Below, in pieces: positions 17,077 to 25,339 of a stretch of 39,327 nt of DNA (position 1 is the stretch's first letter; each line of letters opens with the position of its first letter). The translations under genes were made by a program, and so were the position numbers. The notes under the pieces were generated by a model. It saw only the letters and a program-made list of their open reading frames with translations. It did not search any database and was not told the DNA's origin. The DNA comes from an uncultured Bacteroidota bacterium (GTDB lineage Bacteria; Bacteroidota; Bacteroidia; Flavobacteriales; BACL11), in NCBI GenBank assembly GCA_902627575.1, contig CACOJQ010000011.1, positions 1-39,327 of the forward strand. Direction: 5' to 3'.

Positions 17077-17715
17077 CTATTTATTGGGATTCATTGCATT
17101 TAACATATTAGCATATACTGAATTTAGTTTCTCTAAATTATTTGCTAATGAACTTACCTGTTCTTGAAATTTTTTAGAATCTTCAACTGAAGTTTGCAAA
17201 TTTTGCAGAAAGATAGTTGTTGCTTCCATTTGCTGATTTGATGTTTGTAACTGCAACTCATATAATGAGTTTAAAGCATTCATATTTTTAATACCCTCTT
17301 GTATCTGTTCATTATACTCAGAAATACCTGCTGCTGCTGAAACAGTTTCGTTAAGTTGTTTAGCAGATTCTCCAAAAGCTCTTAACCCTTCATTTAAACT
17401 TTCAACTAGCTCATTATCTATCTTTGCCTTAGCAAGAGCATCATCTAATTGCTGCGCAGGTCTTTTTGCAGCATCAGGGTCTTCCATATTTGCAAGTTCT
17501 GGATAAACAAGAGACCAATCAGGCTCTTCATGTTGTTTTTCAAAGGCTGAAAAAAAGAAAATAATTGATTCTAGGCCTAAACCTGCAATCAACATATAAG
17601 ATGCACCTGGAAATCCTTCAATCTTAAATAATGCCCCTAAAATAACAACTGCAGCACCCCATCCATATAATTTTGGCATTAGTGCTTTGTACCATTTAGC
17701 CTCTGTAATATTCAT
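17077..17715 (-). CDS. gldL: Gliding motility / type IX secretion motor protein GldL
   Basis: GldL is the inner-membrane partner of GldM and carries the proton path of the motor. The 212-residue product has two close membrane helices at about residues 18-33 and 38-58, joined by EGFPGAS. A Glu sits inside the second helix (E49), with another at its end (E59); I recall E49 as a conserved motor residue. The remainder is a cytosolic, helix-rich tail with long coiled-coil stretches (about 80-210). N-terminal WYKALMPKLYGWGAAVVILGA is the standard family opening. It starts at ATG 17713-17715, 31 bp after the gldK stop, between gldK and gldM as in other Flavobacteriia. Confidence 0.95.
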   Translation of the reverse strand: MNITEAKWYKALMPKLYGWGAAVVILGALFKIEGFPGASYMLIAGLGLESIIFFFSAFEKQHEEPDWSLVYPELANMEDPDAAKRPAQQLDDALAKAKIDNELVESLNEGLRAFGESAKQLNETVSAAAGISEYNEQIQEGIKNMNALNSLYELQLQTSNQQMEATTIFLQNLQTSVEDSKKFQEQVSSLANNLEKLNSVYANMLNAMNPNK

Positions 17716-17746
17716 AATATTTTTTTTTAAATTAATTTATTTATTT

Positions 17747-19141
17747 TTATTGAAAATCTTTTTTGTCTCTGCCTAAGAAATCTACTACACATCTAAAACC
17801 TATATATGATTTCGAGGTATCTTGATATTCAAAAGTTCTTGTACTATTTTGGACAAAATATGCAACATCTTTCCATGAACCTCCTCTAATAACCTTTCTT
17901 TTCATAACTTCGTTGATGTCCTCTTCAAGTGATCTATCTTCCCAATTTTCAGCATTGTAATGATAATCCATATTTAAGTCATGAGTATATGAAAAAGCAG
18001 ATTCATCAAATGCATTAGATGTCCATTCAGCTACATTACCAGACATATCGTAAAGTCCATACTTATTAGGATTATAAGAAGCAACTTTAATTGTTTTAAG
18101 ACCTCCGTCATCAACATAATTTCCTCTTAGTGGCTTGAAATTAGCTAGAAAACATCCTAATATATTTCTTGTATATGGTCCACCCCAAGGATATGGACTA
18201 GACTCATAACCACCTCTTGCAGCGTATTCCCATTCAGTTTCAGTTGGAAGTCTGAAATCTGGTAAAGTTGGTTGTTTTGTTTGTCTTCTGAATTGATTCA
18301 TCATTTTTGTTCTCCAATGCGAAAAGGCATTTGCTTGTTTCCAATTTACTCCAACAACAGGATAATCATCAAAAGCTGGATGCCAAAAGTAATTTTTGGT
18401 GTACGGGTCATTAAAGGAATAAGAATAATCATGGGTCCACGTAAGTGTATCAGGGAAAATATTTACTTCTACTGTATGAATAAAATCCTTTCTTCCTGAA
18501 CCTTCTCCGGAGCCGTTATTACTAATCCTTTGACTTTTAACTGAGGCTTTTTGAACATCAAAAACTCTATACGAATAAACGTACAAAGTAGTATTAAATT
18601 GTGCAATTCCATCAATTAACTGATCATCTCCTAGATAAACGTTATTTCTCATAAGAAAATCTCTCACATTACCTACACCTTCTGTTTCCCAGTCTGCATC
18701 TTTTAATTTTAGATTAACATTCCAGTCAATTTTATAAGGTGCAGCTGCATTTCCTGTTGTAATTGGCTCCCCTTTCATATCACCACTTTCATATTTTTTT
18801 GCAAATCTTTCAGGTTCTGCCTTAGCTAAAAATGAACGTATTATTGAATCCCTTACCCAGTTAGTAAATTGACGGTATTCGTTGTTTGTTATTTCTGTTT
18901 CGTCCATGTAAAAAGCTCCCACTGAAACAGTTTTTGCTTGTGAAACGTTAGCAAATGGAACATCTTGATCTGAAGGGCCCATCGTAAAGCTTCCTTGCGG
19001 GATGTAAACCATTCCATATGGGTCTTCTGGTGTCCATACTGGCCTATCTTGAACACCTATTAGTTCTCCATTTCCTGAACCTGCACATGCTACTAATATA
19101 GCTACTACAGAACTCATTAAAATTATTTTTTTCATATTCAT
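17747..19141 (-). CDS. gldK: Gliding motility / type IX secretion lipoprotein GldK
   Basis: GldK is an outer-membrane lipoprotein that forms a periplasmic ring with GldN. The 464-residue product has a lipoprotein signal with the lipobox LVAC, acylated Cys19 and a Gly/Ser-rich linker. After it comes a domain of the formylglycine-generating-enzyme/sulfatase-modifying fold: PQGSFTMGPSDQ, ETEITNNEYRQF, WEYAARGG, DMSGNVAEWTSN, VIRGGSWKD and GFRCV. The fold is shared with FGE enzymes, but GldK proteins are structural. A start at the third codon (Met3, 19133-19135) would give an equally good signal peptide. It follows the porP/sprF-like gene after 33 bp and opens the gldKLMN set. Confidence 0.95.
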   Translation of the reverse strand: MNMKKIILMSSVVAILVACAGSGNGELIGVQDRPVWTPEDPYGMVYIPQGSFTMGPSDQDVPFANVSQAKTVSVGAFYMDETEITNNEYRQFTNWVRDSIIRSFLAKAEPERFAKKYESGDMKGEPITTGNAAAPYKIDWNVNLKLKDADWETEGVGNVRDFLMRNNVYLGDDQLIDGIAQFNTTLYVYSYRVFDVQKASVKSQRISNNGSGEGSGRKDFIHTVEVNIFPDTLTWTHDYSYSFNDPYTKNYFWHPAFDDYPVVGVNWKQANAFSHWRTKMMNQFRRQTKQPTLPDFRLPTETEWEYAARGGYESSPYPWGGPYTRNILGCFLANFKPLRGNYVDDGGLKTIKVASYNPNKYGLYDMSGNVAEWTSNAFDESAFSYTHDLNMDYHYNAENWEDRSLEEDINEVMKRKVIRGGSWKDVAYFVQNSTRTFEYQDTSKSYIGFRCVVDFLGRDKKDFQ

Positions 19142-19174
19142 ATTATTTTATCACTTTTAAGTGAGTTAAATTAA

Positions 19175-20110
19175 TTATAAAAACCTTGGATTCTTATATC
19201 CAGATAAAGATTTGTTTGCTTTAATTTTAAAATTATATCCTAGCATAATTTCAAAAGAGTTGCTCATTGAGTTTAAAACAGTAAGATCATAACCAAAACC
19301 AAAACGTAAATCTTTAGTAATATCCATTCCAGCAAGTAGTATTATCCCTTCATCAAGTCTGTAACTAACGCCTCCCCACATCTGATTATTGTTTTGATTG
19401 GTATAAACTATATTGGAATTTATATCTAACTGTGATGTTGCCCCATCAGATTTTAAATATAATGAAGGATTTAATGACAATACATTATTGATATCATGAA
19501 AATATCCTGCAATCAGAAAATAATGCCTTTCCAAATCATAATCCTGACCATTGGTCCATTCAATAGTTGGTTCAGTTAAATGAAGAGAAGAAAATCCAAC
19601 GTATACATCTTGTGTATTAAAATATAAACCAGTACCAAAGTCTAAATTTGATCCTTTGGCATCTCCAGAAGGTATAGCTTGGTCTCCTGACTGAGAGGGA
19701 TTAAGTAAACTGCCATCCAAGCCACTTTGAAAAACCCCAATAGACAGACCCATTCCAATCTGAGCATATGGTAGTTCAATCCTGTAGGCATATGATGCTT
19801 GTAAGCCCAAATTACTAAATTGTGCAATATCATCTTTTACAATATTCAATCCAACACCTCCTTTAAGAAAAGGAATCTCTGCATCGATACTGAAATTTTG
19901 AGTTGAAGCACCAGCTGAATTGTTTTCTCCAAATCCTATCCATTGTGACCTATGTAATACGGAGGTAGCAACTAAACCTCTACTACCAGCATAGCCTGGG
20001 TTGTTAGCAAGCTTATTGAACATATTTTGACTAAATTGAGGTACCTGCTGAGCAGACGTATCAATAAGACAAAAAACAGTAAAGGCAATTATAAGTATAA
20101 ACTTATTCAT
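19175..20110 (-). CDS. PorP/SprF-family type IX secretion outer-membrane protein
   Basis: The 311-residue product has a clear signal peptide (hydrophobic stretch at about residues 4-16, cleavage likely after DTSA) and then alternating strands of a small outer-membrane beta-barrel. Family marks are VPQFSQNMFNKLANNPGYAGS, HRSQWIGF, GGVGLNIVKDDIAQFSNLG and FGFGYDLTVLNSMSNSFEIMLGY in the closing strands. PorP/SprF proteins work with the type IX machine, and one lies directly before gldK in many Bacteroidota, as here. The open frame runs 13 codons further upstream, but the ATG at 20108-20110 starts a normal signal peptide, so I prefer it. Confidence 0.92.
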   Translation of the reverse strand: MNKFILIIAFTVFCLIDTSAQQVPQFSQNMFNKLANNPGYAGSRGLVATSVLHRSQWIGFGENNSAGASTQNFSIDAEIPFLKGGVGLNIVKDDIAQFSNLGLQASYAYRIELPYAQIGMGLSIGVFQSGLDGSLLNPSQSGDQAIPSGDAKGSNLDFGTGLYFNTQDVYVGFSSLHLTEPTIEWTNGQDYDLERHYFLIAGYFHDINNVLSLNPSLYLKSDGATSQLDINSNIVYTNQNNNQMWGGVSYRLDEGIILLAGMDITKDLRFGFGYDLTVLNSMSNSFEIMLGYNFKIKANKSLSGYKNPRFL

Positions 20111-20115
20111 ATTAA

Positions 20116-20149
20116 TAAATTTACAAAAAATTTTCGCTAAAATAAACAA
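20116..20149 (-). promoter_or_regulatory. Candidate promoter before the porP/sprF-gldKLMN operon
   Basis: On the minus strand a TTG (20147-20149) is separated by 23 bp from TAAATTTA (20116-20123), a seven-of-eight match to the Bacteroidota -7 element TAnnTTTG. Only 5 bp separate it from the start codon, so transcripts would be nearly leaderless. The match could be chance in this A+T-rich gap. Confidence 0.25.
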
Positions 20150-20238
20150 TTTTTAATACAATCGGAAAAAAAGCCTCGTTTCTTAACCTTAAAAGTTAGA
20201 AAAAAAAAGCTAAAATACTGGATTTCATAACTTTTCAA

Positions 20239-21396
20239 TCATTTGAACTTATTTATTGTTTTTAACCATCTTTGAGGAATATCTCCATTATTTGCCTTCT
20301 CATAATCCGCATAAGAGCAAGCAACAAAATAATTTTTTTTACTTTGATGTGCATCAATATTTATTGGTACACCCATCCACCACCTACCTGTAGTTTTGCT
20401 TCTGTAAAAAATAATTTCATTTTTTCCATCTTCAAAAGCTACTGTAAACTTCGTGCAATTATTGACATCTGGATTTAACTCATTCTTTCTAAAATTAAAT
20501 CCATCAAGAAAATACCATATCATTTCTGCAATTAGAAAAGCAGTTTGCCCATTTTTATCTAAATTTTGATTGTATTCAAATAAACCTAATGAAGTAATTT
20601 TATCACTTAAGCCAGCGTATCTCATAATTTTACAAGCCTCTTCTCCAGTTAGTCCATTAGGAGAAGAATAAATATTTGCAGAAGCAAACTGATACTGAAT
20701 TGAAGATATATCAAAATTCAAAAAATCAGAATTTCTCATTATAGGTTCAATCTCATGCATATTTGCTTTTAAATCACCTAGTCTAACAGTATCGAAAAAC
20801 ATTTTATCAAACATTTCAACTGCTAGTTCAGAAACAAAATAGCTTTGGTAAGCTAAATGATTTAAATGAAATAACGCACTAGGCTTGTGGGCAATTATTT
20901 TGCCTAAATGAGAAGAAGAGTTTAGATTATCATCTTCAGTACCAATATCAAATTTAGAATCAACATTAGTCATTGTTATAAATTTATTTTGAGAAGCATA
21001 AGCCTTGTAAACAGCATAGCTTATATCATGCCCCCCACCAATAATTATAGGTATGATATTTTGTTCAATCAGAAATTCGCAAATTTTTTGAATAGATTGA
21101 AAAGTATCCTTTCTTTGTTTTTGTATATTGAAAATACCTAAATCAATAATTTGTAAATTTATCTTAAAATGAAAAGAATATAAAAAACTGCGGATTTTAC
21201 AATTTTCATTATTCATACTATTTTGAGAACCTTCGTATTCTGGTACATTAAACAGTGCTATTTTAGATTCTTTAATTTGTGGAAAAAAATCTGAACTATG
21301 AAACTGTATGAAACTTCCGATGTGTGTTGTTTCCCAATTTTTGTTTTTAAGTATAAATGATGATGCGTGAGGTTTGAAAAAGGAACGTAGATTCAT
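20239..21396 (-). CDS. Arginase/ureohydrolase-fold protein with incomplete metal site
   Basis: The 385-residue product belongs to the arginase-deacetylase fold, and databases often name such flavobacterial proteins formimidoylglutamase or arginase. The first metal motif is GGGHD (120-124), with the His present. The second, normally DxHxD, reads DSKFD (146-150), with Lys in place of His. The third, normally SxDxD, reads NFDIS (227-231), with Ser in place of the second Asp. Four of the six usual ligands remain. SPNGLTGEEACKIMRYAG and GQTAFLIAEMIWYFLDG are conserved in flavobacterial relatives, as I recall, and those also seem to lack some ligands. A start upstream (TTG 21412-21414) would overlap topA; the ATG at 21394-21396 fits better. 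Catalytic activity is doubtful. Confidence 0.8.
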   Translation of the reverse strand: MNLRSFFKPHASSFILKNKNWETTHIGSFIQFHSSDFFPQIKESKIALFNVPEYEGSQNSMNNENCKIRSFLYSFHFKINLQIIDLGIFNIQKQRKDTFQSIQKICEFLIEQNIIPIIIGGGHDISYAVYKAYASQNKFITMTNVDSKFDIGTEDDNLNSSSHLGKIIAHKPSALFHLNHLAYQSYFVSELAVEMFDKMFFDTVRLGDLKANMHEIEPIMRNSDFLNFDISSIQYQFASANIYSSPNGLTGEEACKIMRYAGLSDKITSLGLFEYNQNLDKNGQTAFLIAEMIWYFLDGFNFRKNELNPDVNNCTKFTVAFEDGKNEIIFYRSKTTGRWWMGVPINIDAHQSKKNYFVACSYADYEKANNGDIPQRWLKTINKFK

Positions 21397-21400
21397 CTTA

Positions 21401-23728
21401 CTAAGATTTATCAATTTTACTTTTATGATTTTTCCACAAAATTAAACAATCTTCTTTGGTAAGATCTTTTGGAATTTTGTCTTTTGGTATCTTAACATTA
21501 ATTTTTTTATTTTTTTCATTAGTAAACTGAATGAATGGACCATATCTTCCATTTAAAATTTGAATTGATGGATTCCCTTCAAATGAGGAAATAACCCTTT
21601 CTTTATCAGCCTGTATTTTAATTTTTATCAAATCGATTGATCTTTCCAGTGTTATAGTTAATGGTTCTTCTTCATCTGATTTTTTAATTGATGTAAATTT
21701 ACCGTCGTATCTTAAATAAGGTCCAAATCTTCCGATAGCAGCAATAATCTCTTTTCCTTTCCATAAGCCAACCTTTCTGGGGAGCTTAAATAAATCAAGG
21801 GCTTCATTTAGTGTTATAGTTTGTATTTTTTGATTTTTTAATAAAGAAGCAAACTTTGGCTTGGGTGCATTTTCTTTATCTTCCTTTTCTCCAATTTGAG
21901 CCATTGGTCCAAATGGTCCAATTCTCACCATTACTTTTTTTCCACTTACAGGGTCAAATCCTAGATCTCTCTGACCAACAACTTTTTCTGGTATTTGTAC
22001 TACTTCACTAACTTTTGAATGAAATCTCTTGTAAAATGATGCTATCATTTGATTCCATACTTTTTTGCCTTCTGCAATCTCATCAAATTCATTCTCTACA
22101 GATGCAGTAAAACTATATTCCATAATATTTGGAAAGTTTTCTTTTAGAAAATCAGTAACTACTATACCAATATCTGTTGGAAAAAGTTTCTTTTTCTCAG
22201 CTCCAAATAAAGATTTTTTTTCAGTTTCTTTAATTTTTCCTTGATTTAATGTAATTAGCTTTGAAACACGCTCTACTCCATTCTTACTTTCATTTTCAAC
22301 ATAACCTCTTTTCTGAATTGTTGTAATTGTGGAAGCATAAGTAGACGGACGTCCTATGCCTAGTTCTTCCATTTTTTTAACCAGACTTGCTTCAGCATAT
22401 CTTGAAGGTGGACGAGTAAACTGTTCAGATGCAACTGCCTCAACTAATTTTAAAACTTCACCATTTTTAATATTTGGTAACACACCATCTCTTATTTCAT
22501 TATCATCATCTTTACCTTCTAAATATATTTTCATAAAACCTTCGAAAGTAATCACTTCTCCCTTTGCTATAAACTTTTCTTCTGTATTAGACAAACTTAT
22601 TTTGATATTAGTTCGATCAAAAGTTGCATCGGACATTTGTGAAGATATTGTTCTTTTCCAAATCAAGTTATATAGCTTTTGGTGTGAACTCTCTGCATCA
22701 ATAGTTTTTTTATGCATATTGGTAGGCCTAATTGCTTCATGTGCTTCTTGAGCTCCCTTAATTTTTTTACTATAAAATCTTTCTTGTGCATAATCTGCTC
22801 CATACGATGTTGTAATTTCTTTTAAAGCGGCTTCAGTAGCATCTTTTGATAAATTCACACTATCAGTTCTCATATATGTAATAAATCCGGCTTCGTAAAG
22901 CTTTTGAGCAACAATCATAGTTTGACTAACTGAATAACCTAACTTTCTGGACGCTTCTTGCTGTAATGTAGAAGTTGTAAAAGGTGGTACAGGTGATTTT
23001 TTCGCAGGCTTTTTTTCAATAGAATTTACAGTGAAACTAGCATCACTGCACTTTTTCATAAAAACATATGCGTTTTCATAACTATCGAATCTTTGAGGTA
23101 ATTCAGCTTTAATTATACTACCTTCTATATTTTTAAATTGTGTAACTATTTTAAATGATGACTTAGAGGTGAAATTTTGAATTTCATTTTCTCTTTCGAC
23201 AATCAAACGGACAGCGACAGACTGAACACGACCTGCTGAGAGACCTCTCTGCACTTTTTTCCATAGTACGGGTGACAATTCAAATCCTACTAATCTATCT
23301 AAAACTCTTCTAGCCTGCTGAGCATTAACCAAATTTTTATCTAACAATCTGGGATTTTCAACAGCATGTAAAATAGCTTTTTTTGTTATTTCATGAAAAA
23401 CAATTCTTTTTGTTTTATTAGCATCTAGCTTTAGTGCTTCAATAAGATGCCAAGCTATTGCTTCACCCTCTCTATCTTCATCAGTTGCCAACCAGATTGT
23501 CTTAGCTTCTTTTGCAACATTTTTTAATTGTTTTACTACTTTTTCTTTATCTTTTGAAACCTCATAAGTTGGTATAAAACCATTATTAATGTCAATAGCC
23601 ATACCTCCTTTCTTAGGTAAATCTCTAATGTGACCTACACTAGACTCAACAACAAAATCCTTGCCCAAAAAACCTTGTATAATTTTCTTTTTTGCCGGAG
23701 ATTCGACAATAACTAAATTGCTTGGCAT
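21401..23728 (-). CDS. topA: DNA topoisomerase I (type IA)
   Basis: TopA relaxes negatively supercoiled DNA through a transient 5'-phosphotyrosine link. The 775-residue product has an N-terminal Toprim domain (NLVIVESPAKKKII at 4-17; DEDREGEA with the acidic metal ligands at 83-90) and QARRVLDRLVGFELSPVLW. The catalytic Tyr285 lies in GFITYMRTDS. GIGRPSTYA follows. The C-terminus has at least three Toprim C-terminal repeats (GPFGPMAQIG, GRFGPYLRYDG, GRYGPFIQF). No CxxC zinc fingers are seen, unlike the E. coli enzyme but as usual in this phylum. The stop lies 4 bp before the arginase-fold gene. It is transcribed divergently from miaB. Confidence 0.97.
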   Translation of the reverse strand: MPSNLVIVESPAKKKIIQGFLGKDFVVESSVGHIRDLPKKGGMAIDINNGFIPTYEVSKDKEKVVKQLKNVAKEAKTIWLATDEDREGEAIAWHLIEALKLDANKTKRIVFHEITKKAILHAVENPRLLDKNLVNAQQARRVLDRLVGFELSPVLWKKVQRGLSAGRVQSVAVRLIVERENEIQNFTSKSSFKIVTQFKNIEGSIIKAELPQRFDSYENAYVFMKKCSDASFTVNSIEKKPAKKSPVPPFTTSTLQQEASRKLGYSVSQTMIVAQKLYEAGFITYMRTDSVNLSKDATEAALKEITTSYGADYAQERFYSKKIKGAQEAHEAIRPTNMHKKTIDAESSHQKLYNLIWKRTISSQMSDATFDRTNIKISLSNTEEKFIAKGEVITFEGFMKIYLEGKDDDNEIRDGVLPNIKNGEVLKLVEAVASEQFTRPPSRYAEASLVKKMEELGIGRPSTYASTITTIQKRGYVENESKNGVERVSKLITLNQGKIKETEKKSLFGAEKKKLFPTDIGIVVTDFLKENFPNIMEYSFTASVENEFDEIAEGKKVWNQMIASFYKRFHSKVSEVVQIPEKVVGQRDLGFDPVSGKKVMVRIGPFGPMAQIGEKEDKENAPKPKFASLLKNQKIQTITLNEALDLFKLPRKVGLWKGKEIIAAIGRFGPYLRYDGKFTSIKKSDEEEPLTITLERSIDLIKIKIQADKERVISSFEGNPSIQILNGRYGPFIQFTNEKNKKINVKIPKDKIPKDLTKEDCLILWKNHKSKIDKS

Positions 23729-23751
23729 AATAATGAGTTTAAAATATTTTG

Positions 23752-23759
23752 CAAATTTA
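23752..23759 (-). promoter_or_regulatory. -7 element of the topA promoter
   Basis: The minus strand reads TAAATTTG, a perfect match to the Bacteroidota -7 consensus TAnnTTTG, 23 bp before the topA ATG. No convincing TTG is seen at the -33 position. Confidence 0.5.
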
Positions 23760-23792
23760 AATAGGTTTTTTTAAATTTTAAAATATTTTGTG

Positions 23793-23844
23793 TGTGACAA
23801 TTTGTTATATTATTTATAATATAAATTAACATCAAACTGTCACA
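23793..23844. promoter_or_regulatory. Nested inverted repeat between topA and miaB (operator-like)
   Basis: Two 12-base arms, TGTGACAATTTG (23793-23804) and CAAACTGTCACA (23833-23844), are inverted copies with one mismatch. Between them lies a perfect palindrome, TTATATTA-TTTA-TAATATAA (23805-23824). A further TGTCA follows at 23846-23850. The element fills the space between the two divergent -7 elements, so a regulator bound here could touch both promoters. No known operator is recognised. Confidence 0.55.
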
Positions 23845-23859
23845 TTGTCAGTTTTTTTA

Positions 23860-23867
23860 TATTTTTG
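23860..23867 (+). promoter_or_regulatory. -7 element of the miaB operon promoter
   Basis: The plus strand reads TATTTTTG, a perfect TAnnTTTG match followed by CAAAAT, as is common at Bacteroidota start sites. It is 20 bp before the TTG start of miaB. A TTG at 23845-23847 is too close (12 bp) to be an ideal -33 element. Confidence 0.55.
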
Positions 23868-23887
23868 CAAAATTAAAATTAGATTTT

Positions 23888-25336
23888 TTGAACACAACAA
23901 CTTTAATAGAAAAGAAAGTTATTAGAAAAAAACAGCAATGTGAAATGCATCTATTGCCTAACAAAGGACAAATAAAACGCAAACTTTACATTGAAAGCTA
24001 TGGCTGTCAGATGAATTTTTCTGATAGTGAAATTGTTGCTTCTATTTTATCCAAAGAGGGATATATAACAACTAAAGATATAACTAGTGCTGATCTTGTT
24101 TTTGTTAATACATGTTCAATTAGAGAAAAAGCAGAACAAACTGTAAGAAAAAGATTAGAGTTTTATAATTCTATCAAAAAATCATCAAATCCTAGAATGC
24201 TTGTAGGTGTGTTAGGATGTATGGCTGAAAGATTAAAAGAAAAATTTTTAGAGGAAGAAAAGCTAGTAAATATTGTTGTGGGTCCTGATGCGTATAGAGA
24301 CCTTCCGAACATTATAAAAGAAGTTGAAGACCAAAAAAAATCTATTAATGTTTTATTATCACTTGAAGAAACCTACGCTGATATAAATCCCATCAGACTT
24401 AACACTAATGGTGTTACTGCTTTTGTTTCAATAACTAGAGGATGTGACAATATGTGTACATTTTGTGTAGTTCCTTACACAAGAGGAAGAGAAAGAAGTA
24501 GGGATCCTGAAAGCATTATAAAAGAGTGTACTGGGCTTTTTAATAGCGGATATAGAGAAATCACACTACTTGGTCAAAATGTAGATTCATATTTATGGTA
24601 TGGTGGAGGACCAAAAAAGAACTTTAAAAAAGCAAGTATTGAGGCAAGAAAGAAAAGTGTAAATTTTGCAGATCTATTAGAAAAAGTTGCACAAATTAGT
24701 TCAGAATTACGAGTTAGATTCTCAACGTCAAATCCACAAGACATGACTATTGATGTTATTAAAAAAATAGCAAAATATGAAAACATTTGTAATTATATTC
24801 ACTTACCCGTGCAATCAGGAAGTACAAGAATTTTAAAATTAATGAGAAGAGGATATGACAGAAAAAGGTACATTCAGTTAATCGACAACATTAAAAAGTT
24901 GATTCCAGATTGCGCTATATCTATGGATATAATTGCCGGATTTTGTTCAGAAACAGAAAAAGATCATAAAGACACCCTTTCTCTTATGGACTATGTTAAA
25001 TATGATTTTGGTTATATGTTTAAATATTCTGAAAGACCAAACACACCTGCAGCAAGAATGGAAGATGATGTAGATGAAACTATCAAGCAAAGAAGACTTG
25101 TTGAAATAATTGAAAAACAAACTAAACATTCTTTGATTAACATGAAAGATAAGATTGGTAAAACATTAAAAGTACTGATTGAAGGCATTTCAAAAAAATC
25201 AAATGATGAATTTTATGGCAGAACAACTCATAATGCAACTGTAGTTTTCAAAAAAAACAACTATAACATAGGAGAATATGTTATGGTTAAAATTATAGAT
25301 TGTACATCTGCAACACTTAAAGGAAAAATAGTTTAA
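23888..25336 (+). CDS. miaB: tRNA-2-methylthio-N6-dimethylallyladenosine synthase MiaB
   Basis: MiaB is a radical-SAM methylthiotransferase that modifies A37 of tRNAs reading UNN codons. The product is 482 aa from the TTG at 23888. The N-terminal UPF0004 domain has the three cluster Cys (C40 in IESYGC, C76 in NTCSIR, C111 in GCMAERLK). The radical-SAM motif is CDNMCTFC (C186, C190, C193). A C-terminal TRAM domain ends the protein. [11 protein letters not shown] and [19 protein letters not shown] are further MiaB marks. The next ATG (23945) would remove 19 residues. From memory, flavobacterial MiaB proteins have an N-terminal extension of about this length before IESYGC, so I keep TTG. It leads a six- or seven-gene plus-strand run. 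Confidence 0.95.
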   Translation: MNTTTLIEKKVIRKKQQCEMHLLPNKGQIKRKLYIESYGCQMNFSDSEIVASILSKEGYITTKDITSADLVFVNTCSIREKAEQTVRKRLEFYNSIKKSSNPRMLVGVLGCMAERLKEKFLEEEKLVNIVVGPDAYRDLPNIIKEVEDQKKSINVLLSLEETYADINPIRLNTNGVTAFVSITRGCDNMCTFCVVPYTRGRERSRDPESIIKECTGLFNSGYREITLLGQNVDSYLWYGGGPKKNFKKASIEARKKSVNFADLLEKVAQISSELRVRFSTSNPQDMTIDVIKKIAKYENICNYIHLPVQSGSTRILKLMRRGYDRKRYIQLIDNIKKLIPDCAISMDIIAGFCSETEKDHKDTLSLMDYVKYDFGYMFKYSERPNTPAARMEDDVDETIKQRRLVEIIEKQTKHSLINMKDKIGKTLKVLIEGISKKSNDEFYGRTTHNATVVFKKNNYNIGEYVMVKIIDCTSATLKGKIV

Positions 25337-25339
25337 AAT

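Noticed and set aside
17747..19141. gldK as a formylglycine-generating enzyme that matures sulfatases
   Set aside because: It shares the fold, but the lipoprotein signal and the place before gldLMN identify it as GldK, a structural ring protein.
20111..20149. Upstream start of the porP/sprF-like gene
   Set aside because: The added 13 residues disturb an otherwise normal signal peptide, and the region overlaps the only promoter-like sequence.
20160..20215. Possible terminator hairpin after the arginase-fold gene
   Set aside because: The only pairing seen (CTAAC with GTTAAG) needs a bulge and has a weak, A+T-only stem, so it is not better than chance in this composition.
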